Origin: Duganella flavida
GTDB lineage: Bacteria; Pseudomonadota; Gammaproteobacteria; Burkholderiales; Burkholderiaceae_D
Direction: 5' to 3'
Assembly: GCF_009857445.1 (NCBI RefSeq)
Contig: NZ_WWCN01000016.1
Coordinates: 1 to 64,000, forward strand
Length of the DNA stretch: 64,000 bases
Below the pieces are notes generated by a model that searched no databases, was not told the DNA's origin, and saw only the letters and a program-made list of their open reading frames with translations. The translations under genes and the position numbers were made by a program. Shown piece after piece: positions 17,860 to 26,300 of this stretch (position 1 is the stretch's first letter; every line of letters starts with the position of its first letter).

Positions 17860-20538
17860 ATGAAAAAAGCCCAGCAGTTGACGATCATCGCGGCCGTGGC
17901 CGTGGCCGCTACCGTGCTCGGTACGGCAGCCTATGTCGGCTGGCAGCGCTGGCAAGCGCCTGCGCCAGCTGCTGAGCCGGTCGCTGCCAGCGCCGATGCT
18001 GCTGTGCCGCAACTGCAGCCTGAGTTGCAGGCGCTGCTGGCCAACTACCGCAAGATCATCGTGCTGCTGGCCGATGAGAAAGCCTTGAAAGAGGAAGAGC
18101 GCAAGGCGGCCAACCAGGTAGGCCAGGCACTGTTCCATGAAAACCTCGAGCGGCTGGCGCGCGTACAGACGCTGCTGGGCCAGACCCAGGCACTGCCGCC
18201 AGCGCAGCGCGATGCGGCCGATGATGCCCTGCTGTCGTATATCGAATCCGATGGCGAGCTGTTTGACGCCGACCGTCTGGCCTTCCGCGAAGTGCTGATC
18301 ACCTTGCAGAAGCTGGCCGCTGCCGACCAGACGCTGCCTGCCATCAAGCTGCACAAGCGTGTCAGCGAAGACCTGGCGGCGCTGGAAGACATCGAGAAGC
18401 AGTACGACAAAGAACTGAGCGGCGTCTTCGGCCGTTTTGAAACGCGCGCCATCGTGCCCAAGCGCGAGCGCTGGGATGACTACGTCGCCAAGCTGCGCAA
18501 GCTGTACCGCCGCGAGCAGATCATGAAGGACTATGGCGTCATCGTGCCGTATCCTGAGCCGCCAAAGACGGCTGAGCAGGAAGAGCAGGGCAAGGAGATT
18601 TTCGGCAATGCGCTGCCGCCGAAAACCGTGGTGCTCACCTTTGATGACGGTCCGCATGGCACGTATACCGAAGAAGTGGCGGCCATCCTCAAGCAGTACA
18701 ACGTGCCGGGCGTGTTCTTCCAGGTCGGCCAGAACGTCGGCAAGCTGGATGCGCAAGGCAAGCAGACGCTGGGCAAGAACGCCGCCGAGAGCCGCCGTCT
18801 GATCGATGCTGGTCACACCGTCGGTAATCACAGCTTCAGCCATGCGCAGCTGTCCAAGCAGAAGGACCAGGTGCTGTATGGCGAGATCGCCAATGCCGAT
18901 GCAATGCTGAAGGCGGCCGATCCGCGCCGCTCGCAGCTGTTCCGCTTCCCGTATGGCGCGCGCAATGCCGAGGGCATGGCGGTGCTGGCCAAGCTGGGCC
19001 TGCGTTCGGTGATGTGGAATGTGGATTCGCTGGACTGGGCCGATCCGGTGCCGACCTCGATTGCCAACCGCGTGCTGACCACGCTGGGCAAGGAGCAGCG
19101 CGGCATCATCCTGTTCCATGACATCCACGAGCGCAGCGTCAAGGCGCTGCCGATGGTGCTGGACAAGCTGATCGCGGACGGCTACAGCTTTGCTGCCTGG
19201 GATGGGCAGTCCTTCAAGGTTGCGCAGGGCAGCCGGCAGGAGCCGGAGAAAATTGCCGTCAGCACCGGCTATGCCAACAGCTACGCGGTGGTGATCGGGA
19301 TTAACGAGTATCAGAAATGGCCGAAGCTGCAGTACGCGGTGCAGGATGCCAAGGCGATCCGCGACACCCTGGTCAACCGCTTTGGCTTTGCCAGCGAGCG
19401 CGTGTTCACGCTCAACAATGGCGAAGCGACGCGTAACAACATCCTCGCGGTGTTCCACGACAAGCTGGCCGATGCCAAACTGAACAAGGACGACCGCATC
19501 TTCGTGTTCTTTGCTGGCCACGGCGCGACGCGCCAGCTGAGCTCGGGCCGCAATCTGGGCTACATCGTGCCGGTGGATTCCGATCCACAGCAGGTCAGCG
19601 TGGACGCGATTCCGATGACGGACTTGCAGAACATCGCAGAAAGCCTCAACGCCAAACACGTGCTGTTTGTGATGGACGCCTGCTACAGCGGCCTGGGCCT
19701 GACGCGCGGAGGCGGCAACACCGCCTTCCTGCGCGACAATGCGCGCCGCATGGGACGGCAGATGCTGACCGCCGGTGGCGCCGATCAAATGGTGGCCGAT
19801 GGCGGACCGAACGGGCACTCGATCTTCTCGTGGACCCTGCTGCAGGCACTGGGCGGCAAGGCCGACCTGAATGGCGACGGCCTGATCACCGCCACCGAGC
19901 TGGCGGCGTATGTGGCGCCGGCGGTAGCGAGCGTTTCGCAGCAGACCCCGGCGTTTGGCAGCTTGCCGGGATCGGAAGGCGGCGAGTTCGTGTTCCAGCT
20001 GCCGGCCGAGGCGGAATTCCTGAGCGCGCAATCGAGCCAGCTGTCACCGGAAGCGATCGCCATGAATACCAAGCTGGACAGCGGCCGCAACCAGCAGGCC
20101 GAGGGCAACACGGTGGTGATCAAAAATCTGCAAGGCGGGGAACAGAAAATCGCCGCACCGAAGCCGGTCGACGCCTCCGCGCGCCAGCTGGCGCAGCGTG
20201 CGAACGACAAAGGCCTGCAGCTGTACAAAGAAAAGCAGTACGCCCAGGCCGAAGCCGCGTTCACCGAAGCGTTGAAATTCCGCCCCGACTTCGGCCTGGC
20301 GGCCAACAACCTTGGCTTCGTCTATTACAAGCAAGAGAAATACGCCGAAGCCGCGCGCTGGTTCGAGAACACGCTCCAGATCGACACCTCGCGCGCCATC
20401 GCCTACCTGAACCTGGGCGACGCGCGCCTGCACCAGGGCGACAACGACAAAGCCAGGAAAGCCTACACCAGCTTCCTTGAGCTAGCACCCAACCACCCAA
20501 GCGCCACCTACGCCAAAGAGCAGTTGCGCAAACTCTAA
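17860..20538 (+). CDS. Polysaccharide deacetylase - caspase (C14) - TPR fusion protein
   Basis: Envelope protein of 892 residues with an unusual domain order. An N-terminal membrane anchor or signal (residues 7-27) and a helical coiled region (55-230) come first. A NodB polysaccharide deacetylase follows at about 255-445: FDDGP with Asp262/263, NHSFSH with His324 and His328, FRFPYGARN. A caspase-like peptidase spans about 473-690, with the catalytic dyad His554 in FFAGHG and Cys608 in DACYSG. At least two TPRs follow (775-880). All catalytic residues I can check are present. Known relatives of each domain act on chitin or peptidoglycan-like glycans and on peptide bonds after basic residues. 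A combined role in cell-wall editing or regulated proteolysis is inference. Its 3' end meets the 88-bp inverted repeat. Confidence 0.9.
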   Translation: MKKAQQLTIIAAVAVAATVLGTAAYVGWQRWQAPAPAAEPVAASADAAVPQLQPELQALLANYRKIIVLLADEKALKEEERKAANQVGQALFHENLERLARVQTLLGQTQALPPAQRDAADDALLSYIESDGELFDADRLAFREVLITLQKLAAADQTLPAIKLHKRVSEDLAALEDIEKQYDKELSGVFGRFETRAIVPKRERWDDYVAKLRKLYRREQIMKDYGVIVPYPEPPKTAEQEEQGKEIFGNALPPKTVVLTFDDGPHGTYTEEVAAILKQYNVPGVFFQVGQNVGKLDAQGKQTLGKNAAESRRLIDAGHTVGNHSFSHAQLSKQKDQVLYGEIANADAMLKAADPRRSQLFRFPYGARNAEGMAVLAKLGLRSVMWNVDSLDWADPVPTSIANRVLTTLGKEQRGIILFHDIHERSVKALPMVLDKLIADGYSFAAWDGQSFKVAQGSRQEPEKIAVSTGYANSYAVVIGINEYQKWPKLQYAVQDAKAIRDTLVNRFGFASERVFTLNNGEATRNNILAVFHDKLADAKLNKDDRIFVFFAGHGATRQLSSGRNLGYIVPVDSDPQQVSVDAIPMTDLQNIAESLNAKHVLFVMDACYSGLGLTRGGGNTAFLRDNARRMGRQMLTAGGADQMVADGGPNGHSIFSWTLLQALGGKADLNGDGLITATELAAYVAPAVASVSQQTPAFGSLPGSEGGEFVFQLPAEAEFLSAQSSQLSPEAIAMNTKLDSGRNQQAEGNTVVIKNLQGGEQKIAAPKPVDASARQLAQRANDKGLQLYKEKQYAQAEAAFTEALKFRPDFGLAANNLGFVYYKQEKYAEAARWFENTLQIDTSRAIAYLNLGDARLHQGDNDKARKAYTSFLELAPNHPSATYAKEQLRKL

Positions 20539-20539
20539 A

Positions 20540-20627
20540 CCGGGGTCAGGTCCTCCATTTCTACACGCGCTCAGCCGCAGCGCTGATTAAAGCTGAGGCC
20601 GTGTAGAAATGGGGGACCTGACCCCGG
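20540..20627. repeat. 88-bp GGGGTCAGGTCC inverted-repeat element
   Basis: Near-perfect 28-bp arms (27/28 pairs) beginning CCGGGGTCAGGTCC and continuing through CCATTTCTACACG, with a central loop containing a smaller CAGC/GCTG stem. It fills the gap between two converging genes and contains the last 41 bp of the PfpI-family gene. It resembles REP/BIME-type palindromes, but no REP-associated transposase is in the window. Confidence 0.88.
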
Positions 20628-21210
20628 AGTGTTGCCAGTCGTATTCCATTTGGCGGGCGGTGCGTTCGGCTAGCGCGCGGCTGGCCAAGCGCTCGACCAG
20701 GTGCAGCGACATGTCGATGCCGGCCGAAATGCCGCCTGAGGTGACCACGCGGCCATTGTCGACCCAGCGCCGGTCAGCCTGCACTTGTACTTGCGGCCAG
20801 CCGCGCCGAAGTTCGTCGAGGTCTTCCCAGTGGGTGGTGGCTGGCTGGCCGTCCAGCAGGCCGGCTGCGGCCAGCAGCAGGGCGCCGGTGCAGACGGAGG
20901 CCGTCAGTTCACTGTCGCGTGCCATGTGAGCGATCCAGCGGATGACTTCTGGCCGGGCCAGTTCGGCGCTGACCACGCCGCCGGGGATGATCAGCACGTC
21001 GATGGGGCCGCAATCGGCAAAGCTGGCTTCCGGATGCAGTTCCAGCCCGGCGCGAGCCGTCACCGGTGCGCCCGTGGCGGCGATGGTGCGGACCCGGAAT
21101 GGCGCTTCGCCGCCCGCCACCCGGCTGGCGCAGGTGAACACTTCATACGGTCCCGCAAAGTCCAGGACTTCTACGTTGTCAAAGATATAAATGCCTACGG
21201 TGCGTGTCAT
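20587..21210 (-). CDS. DJ-1/PfpI-family protein (isonitrile hydratase-like)
   Basis: Cytosolic class I glutamine-amidotransferase-like fold protein (207 aa) with the nucleophile-elbow cysteine in SVCTGALLLAAAG. The context VCTG...LLDGQPATTHW is shared with bacterial isonitrile hydratase (InhA) and with GlxA regulators. I chose ATG 21210 because AAAGGAG lies 6-7 nt upstream; the longer reading to 21267 lacks one. The C-terminal 13 residues (GVRSPISTRPQL region) are encoded by the inverted repeat at 20540, in a different frame from the kinase case. The divergent GlxA-type regulator starts 74 bp away and probably controls it. Confidence 0.87.
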   Translation of the reverse strand: MTRTVGIYIFDNVEVLDFAGPYEVFTCASRVAGGEAPFRVRTIAATGAPVTARAGLELHPEASFADCGPIDVLIIPGGVVSAELARPEVIRWIAHMARDSELTASVCTGALLLAAAGLLDGQPATTHWEDLDELRRGWPQVQVQADRRWVDNGRVVTSGGISAGIDMSLHLVERLASRALAERTARQMEYDWQHSGVRSPISTRPQL

Positions 21211-21284
21211 GTTGATCTCCTTTGACAGCATGTTGCCAGCGCCGGATTTGACACAAATGACATTCATGGTTGAATATCTGCCAC

Positions 21285-22262
21285 ATGAAGCCCATCGATA
21301 TCTGGTTACTGGTCTATCCCGGCTTTTTGCTGCTGGACGCCACTGGCCCGGCCCAGGTGTTTTCCACCGCCAATGACGAGGCGCGCGACGCCGGCCACCC
21401 CGAGCCTTACCGCATCCATATGATCGCGCTGGGCGGCGGCATGGTGTTGTCGACCGCCGGCGTCACGCTGCAGGCTGCGGCGCTGCCCGAGCCGCAGATG
21501 CTGGCCGGCGCCACACTGCTGGTGTCCGGCGGGCGCGGGCTGGAGAGCAGCAACAGCCCGGCGCTCGATCCAGCTGTGGTGAGCTGGGTGGCGCAGGCGG
21601 CGGCCCACGTCGCGCGTTGTTGCTCGGTGTGCACCGGCGCTTTCGTGCTGGCCCGCGCCGGTTTGCTGGACGGCCGCCGCGCCGTCACCCACTGGCAAGA
21701 CGCCGCTGCCCTGCAAGCCCAGCATCCCGCCATCACGGTGCAGGACGACGCCATTTACGTGCGCGACGGCGCGCTTTACACCTCGGCCGGCATCGCCGCC
21801 GGCATGGACCTGGCGCTGGCCTTGGTGGAGGAAGACCAGGGCCGCGCCGCTGGACTGGCGGCGGCCAAGCGGCTGGTGGTGTTTTTCAAGCGGCCCGGTG
21901 GCCAGCGCCAGTTCAGCTCGGAATTGCTGGCGCAGGCCGATCCGCAGGGACTGCACGGCCAACTGACCGCCTGGCTGCGCGCGCGCCTGCAGCAGCAGCT
22001 CGATGTCGAACAGATGGCGGCGGCGCTGGCGGTGTCGGTGCGCACCCTGCATCGCCGCTTGCAGCAGGAAGCGGGCATGTCGCCGGCCCAGCTGTTGCTG
22101 CGGCTGCGCATGGAGGCCGCCTGCGCGCTGCTGGAGCGGCCCGGCATGTCGGTCAAGCGCGCCGCCCGCCAGAGCGGCTTCGGCAGCGAGTACAATCTGC
22201 GGCGCGCGTTTGCCGCGCAACTGGGCGTGGCGCCCAGCGACTATCAATCCCGATTCGGATAA
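21285..22262 (+). CDS. GlxA-family AraC transcriptional regulator with DJ-1/PfpI domain
   Basis: Transcription factor of 325 aa with an N-terminal PfpI-like sensor domain (SVCTGAFVLARAGLLDGRRA) and a C-terminal AraC double helix-turn-helix. The C-terminal signature is AVSVRTLHRRLQQEAGMSPA ... RAARQSGFGSEYNLRRAF. A TTG at 21270 is an alternative start; ATG 21285 fits the domain start better, though no strong ribosome-binding site is seen for either. It diverges from a PfpI-domain enzyme, the usual arrangement in which the regulator governs its neighbour. The ligand is unknown. Confidence 0.92.
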   Translation: MKPIDIWLLVYPGFLLLDATGPAQVFSTANDEARDAGHPEPYRIHMIALGGGMVLSTAGVTLQAAALPEPQMLAGATLLVSGGRGLESSNSPALDPAVVSWVAQAAAHVARCCSVCTGAFVLARAGLLDGRRAVTHWQDAAALQAQHPAITVQDDAIYVRDGALYTSAGIAAGMDLALALVEEDQGRAAGLAAAKRLVVFFKRPGGQRQFSSELLAQADPQGLHGQLTAWLRARLQQQLDVEQMAAALAVSVRTLHRRLQQEAGMSPAQLLLRLRMEAACALLERPGMSVKRAARQSGFGSEYNLRRAFAAQLGVAPSDYQSRFG

Positions 22263-22266
22263 ACGC

Positions 22267-22650
22267 ATGCAGGAATTTGAAAAATGGCTGGCCCGGGTAC
22301 TGCTGTTAAATAGCGCGCTGGCGCTGGGCGTGTGCCTGGGCCTGCTGGGCGAGCCCTTGTCCGGCAGCGGCTTGTACCTGGTGTTTGGCGCCGCGCTGCT
22401 GGGCTTCCTTGCATCCGTGCTATCGCTCAAGCGCTTGCGGCTGGGTTTGTGGGGCGGCGGTTTGTACTATGCCTTGCAAGCGGCCAGCTACTTTCCGGCC
22501 TCCGGTGATTGGCAATTTAGCATCAAAGCCGGCGTCAGCATCGGGCTGGTGCTGCAATTCCACAGCGGCGTGCTGGTGCTGAATATGGTCGCGCTGGCCC
22601 TGCTGGCGGCCACCGGCGCCACGCTGTTTCTTACCAAAAAGGCAAACTGA
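22267..22650 (+). CDS. Small hydrophobic membrane protein, unknown function
   Basis: A 127-residue protein starting 4 nt after the regulator stop, so probably co-transcribed. Three to four hydrophobic segments are visible: LLNSALALGVCLGLLG, LYLVFGAALLGFLASVL, an aromatic YYALQAASYFPA region, and VLNMVALALLAATGATLFL. It has a short N-terminal amphipathic stretch and a Lys-rich end. I recognise no family. Confidence 0.75.
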   Translation: MQEFEKWLARVLLLNSALALGVCLGLLGEPLSGSGLYLVFGAALLGFLASVLSLKRLRLGLWGGGLYYALQAASYFPASGDWQFSIKAGVSIGLVLQFHSGVLVLNMVALALLAATGATLFLTKKAN

Positions 22651-22813
22651 CACGGGTTAACCCCGCTGTTTGGTCATAAGCTTGTCACACATCTTCTTCA
22701 AAATGTCCGTGTGGATACATTTGTGTCACCGCTCTTAGATGAATCCCAACTTTTTTAATTAGTAAATATTCTATTCTTTGCGGTTGCGGCGGAGCGACAG
22801 CGCGTGGAAAAAG

Positions 22814-22843
22814 TTAACCTAGGGAAATAGGCTCAGCTATAAT
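22814..22843 (+). promoter_or_regulatory. Putative sigma-70 promoter for the giant repeat gene
   Basis: TTAACC (4/6 to TTGACA), an 18-bp spacer and a perfect TATAAT at 22838-22843. It lies in the AT-rich leader, about 490 bp before the start of the giant gene. Confidence 0.45.
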
Positions 22844-22891
22844 CCAAGATCAGTGCTCGCCCTCCGTTGCAACTGATAGAGGTCACTACGC

Positions 22892-22957
22892 ATGACAGCG
22901 CGGGAGTTCTGGGATGAAAAGTTTCCAATTGGAAATTCTCTGGCGGTTTGGCCCTAA
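22892..22957 (+). other. Short open frame of 21 codons in the leader
   Basis: Begins MTAREFWDEKF and stops after 21 residues; AGAGG lies 11 nt upstream. The first residues resemble the start of some class I methyltransferases (xFWDExF), so it may be a decayed gene remnant or chance. The 14-bp palindrome lies inside it. Confidence 0.15.
22922..22935. promoter_or_regulatory. 14-bp perfect palindrome in the leader
   Basis: TTTCCAATTGGAAA, about 80 bp downstream of the putative -10 box. It is the size of a dimeric repressor operator or a small RNA hairpin. No adjacent regulator gene suggests which. Confidence 0.25.
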
Positions 22958-23143
22958 AAAGTAGTGCGGCCTTAGCGCAAGATCACTTCGCATTGCTTTA
23001 CGTAAACAAAAAAAACTTAATGCAGTTAAGAAAATTGTCGCTTTACTCGTTCGGGCCGGTCTCCTCCTCACCATTTTTACGGTTGATTAACTGAAACTAT
23101 GCACCTTCATCTAGCGATAGAAATGTTAACCGGAGGAAAAAAC

Positions 23144-23161
23144 ATGCCCGGACCGTCCTAA
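23144..23161 (+). other. Possible leader peptide MPGPS
   Basis: A near-consensus ribosome-binding site (CCGGAGGAAAAAAC) is followed by ATG and a five-codon frame reading M-P-G-P-S, then TAA. It lies 165 nt before the giant gene start. The strong initiation signal ahead of so short a frame, with two prolines before the stop, fits a regulatory leader peptide. This is only a sequence-level suggestion. Confidence 0.3.
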
Positions 23162-23208
23162 AGTTGCTTAAAAGATTGACGTTAAGGACTAAAGCGCGTG
23201 GAGTTCTG

Positions 23209-23256
23209 ATGCGCATGTTTCTGCAACAAATACCGTCGTACCGAATTCAAGCTTGA
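23209..23256 (+). other. Second short leader frame, 15 residues
   Basis: GTGGAG precedes ATG by 5 nt. The frame reads MRMFLQQIPSYRIQA and ends 72 nt before the giant gene. Weaker than the MPGPS frame and could be chance. Confidence 0.15.
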
Positions 23257-23328
23257 GCCGCAGGGAACTACCCGGCGGCTTCATTATCTGTCCGTATAGA
23301 ACTGTGCAGTGCCCCAAGGAGAATGGAA

Positions 23329-26300
23329 ATGAGCCTTATCACTACCTTTAGCAGCGATCAGATCGCAGCGTTGCCAACCGCAAGCATTGCTGCCCTCGCG
23401 ACCGCTGATCTTGTTGCGCTCAATTCCGCTCAGACGCGGGCCTTCACAACCGATCAGATCGGTGCTCTGACCACCAACCAGATTTCCGCGTTGGCCACCA
23501 AACAGCTGGTCAATGGCTTGACCACGGATCAGGTCGTCGCGCTGACGACGGCTCAGGTCGGCACTTTCAGCTCGGCGCAGATCAATGCACTGTCGACGAC
23601 CTCGCTGGTCGCGCTTGAGACGGCCGACTTTGCCGCGCTGCGCAGCGCGACTGTGGCGGGTATGAGCACCGCGCAGCTGGCCGCGTTGACCACCAACCAG
23701 ATCGTTGCCCTGACCTCGCAACAAGCCGCAGCACTGGGCAGCGCCCAGGTGAGCAGCTTGAGCACCAATGACATCGTGGCGCTGGAAACTGCCGACTTCG
23801 TGGCCCTGAAAACCAACGCTGTCGCCGCCTTGAACACCTCGCAAGTAGCGGCATTGACCACCGACCAAGTGAGCGTGCTGACCACCGGTCAGGTTGCGGC
23901 CCTGAGTACCGCTGCCTTGGCCAGCGGCCTGACCACCGACCAGGTAGTAGCGCTGTCGTCCAACCAGCTGGCGACCCTGAGCACCGCCCAATTTGCCGCA
24001 CTGTCGACGACCAACGTCGCAGCAATTGAAACTGGCGACCTGGCCGCGTTGAAAACCAACGTCATCGCCGCGCTGAAAACCGGCCAGCTGGCAGCCCTGA
24101 CCACCGACCAGCTGGGCGCCCTGACCACCAACCAAGTTGCTGCGCTGACCACCGGCAGCATCGCCGCCCTGACCACCGACCAAGTGGTGGCACTGTCGTC
24201 GAACCAGTTCGCTGCCCTGAGCACCGCGCAAGTGGCAGCCTTCAGCACCAACGATATCGCTGCGATTGAAACGGCCGACATCGGCGGCCTGAAAGCGGCG
24301 GCTATCGCCGCCCTGACCACCGCCCAAGCCAAGGCGCTGACCACCGACCAAGTGGTTGCCCTGAGCAGCCAGCAAGTTGCCGCACTGTCGAGCCAGCAAG
24401 TAGCTGCGATGAGCAGCGGTGCGATTGCTGCGATTGAAACCGCCGACATCGGCGCGTTGAAAACCAGCGCGATTGCCGCCCTGAGCACCCAGCAGCTGGC
24501 CGCCATCACCACCAGCCAGATCGCTGCCCTGAGCACCGGCCAGATCGCTGCGTTGAGCACTGCCGACCTGGCCAGCGGCCTGACTACCGATCAGGTAGTG
24601 GCGCTGTCGTCGAACCAGTTCGCCGCCTTCAGCACCGCTCAGTTCAGCGCGCTGTCGACCACCGACGTGGCAGCCATCGAGACCGCTGATATCGCTGGTC
24701 TGAAAACCAACATCATCGCCGCGCTGAAAACCGGCCAACTGGCGGCGCTGACCACCGACCAACTGGGCGCCCTGAGCACCAACCAGGTTGCTGCGCTGAC
24801 CACCGGCAGCATCGCCGCCCTGACCACCGACCAGGTGGTGGCACTGTCGTCGAACCAGTTCGGCGCCATGAGCACCGCGCAAGTGGCAGCCTTCAGCACC
24901 AACGATATCGCTGCGATTGAAACGGCCGATATCGGCGGCCTGAAAGCGGCGGCTATCGCCGCCCTGACCACCGCCCAAGCCAAGGCGCTGACCACCGACC
25001 AGGTGGTTGCCCTGAGCAGCCAGCAAGTAGGCGCGCTGTCGAGCCAGCAAGTAGCTGCGATGAGCAGCGGTGCGATTGCCGCGATTGAAACCGCCGACAT
25101 CGGCGCGTTGAAAACCAATGCGATTGCCGCCCTGAGCACCCAGCAGCTGGCCGCCATTACCACCAGCCAGATCGCTGCCCTGAGCACCGGCCAGATCGCT
25201 GCGCTGAGCACCGCCGACCTGGCCAGCGGCCTGACCACCGACCAGGTAGTGGCGCTGTCGTCCAACCAATTCGGCGCTTTCAGCACCGCCCAGTTCACGG
25301 CGCTGTCGACCACCGACGTGGCAGCCATCGAGACCGCTGATATCGTTGGCCTGAAAACCAACATCATCGCCGCGCTGAAAACCGGCCAACTGGCGGCGCT
25401 GACCACCGACCAGCTGGGCGCCCTGAGCACCAACCAGGTTGCTGCGCTGACCACCGGCAGCATCGCTGCGCTGACCACCGACCAAGTGGTGGCACTGTCG
25501 TCGAACCAGTTCGCTGCCCTGAGCACCGCGCAAGTGGCAGCCTTCAGCACCAACGATATCGCCGCGATTGAAACGGCCGACATCGGTGGCCTGAAAGCGG
25601 CGGCCATCGCCGCCCTGACCACCGCCCAGGCCAAGGCGCTGACCACCGACCAGGTGGTTGCCCTGAGCAGCCAGCAAGTTGCCGCGCTGTCGAGCCAGCA
25701 AGTGGCTGCGATGAGCAGCGGTGCGATTGCCGCGATTGAAACCGCTGACATCGGCGCGTTGAAAACCAATGCAATTGCCGCCCTGAGCACCCAGCAGCTG
25801 GCCGCCATCACCACCAGCCAGATCGCTGCCCTGAGCACCGGCCAGATCGCTGCGCTGAGCACCGCCGACCTGGCCAGCGGCCTGACCACCGACCAGGTCG
25901 TGGCGCTGTCGTCGAACCAGTTCGGCGCCTTCAGCACCGCCCAATTCAGCGCGCTGTCGACCACCGACGTGGCAGCCATCGAGACCGCTGATATCGTTGG
26001 CCTGAAAACCAACATCATCGCCGCACTGAAAACCGGCCAACTGGCAGCCCTGACCACCGACCAGCTGGGCGCCCTGAGCACCAGCCAGGTTGCTGCGCTG
26101 ACCACCGGCAGCATCGCCGCCCTGACCACCGACCAGGTGGTGGCACTGTCGTCGAACCAGTTCGGCGCCATGAGCACCGCGCAAGTGGCAGCCTTCAGCA
26201 CCAACGATATCGCTGCGATTGAAACGGCCGACATCGGCGGCCTGAAATCGGCAGCCATTGCCGCTCTGACCACCGCCCAGGCCAAGGCGCTGACCACCGA

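Larger units (their letters stand above)
22651..23328. other. 678-bp AT-rich leader region without a convincing gene
   Basis: Visibly lower GC than the rest of the window, with A/T runs (ACAAAAAAAACTTAATG, AACTTTTTTAATTAG). It holds a plausible sigma-70 promoter (22814-22843), a 14-bp palindrome (22922), and short frames with ribosome-binding-site-like leaders at 22892, 23144 and 23209. A 62-codon minus-strand frame exists but lacks a start context. If the promoter is right, the repeat-protein mRNA has a leader of about 480 nt. Confidence 0.6.

Noticed and set aside
17818..20031. 737-codon minus-strand frame opposite the deacetylase-caspase gene
   Set aside because: No recognisable domain, and the plus strand carries intact catalytic motifs of three families.
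21248..21276. TTGACA promoter for the GlxA-type regulator
   Set aside because: No acceptable -10 hexamer at 16-18 bp, and the start site would fall almost on the ATG.
22886..23074. 62-codon minus-strand frame in the leader
   Set aside because: No ribosome-binding site, no recognisable product, and it overlaps the AT-rich putative leader.
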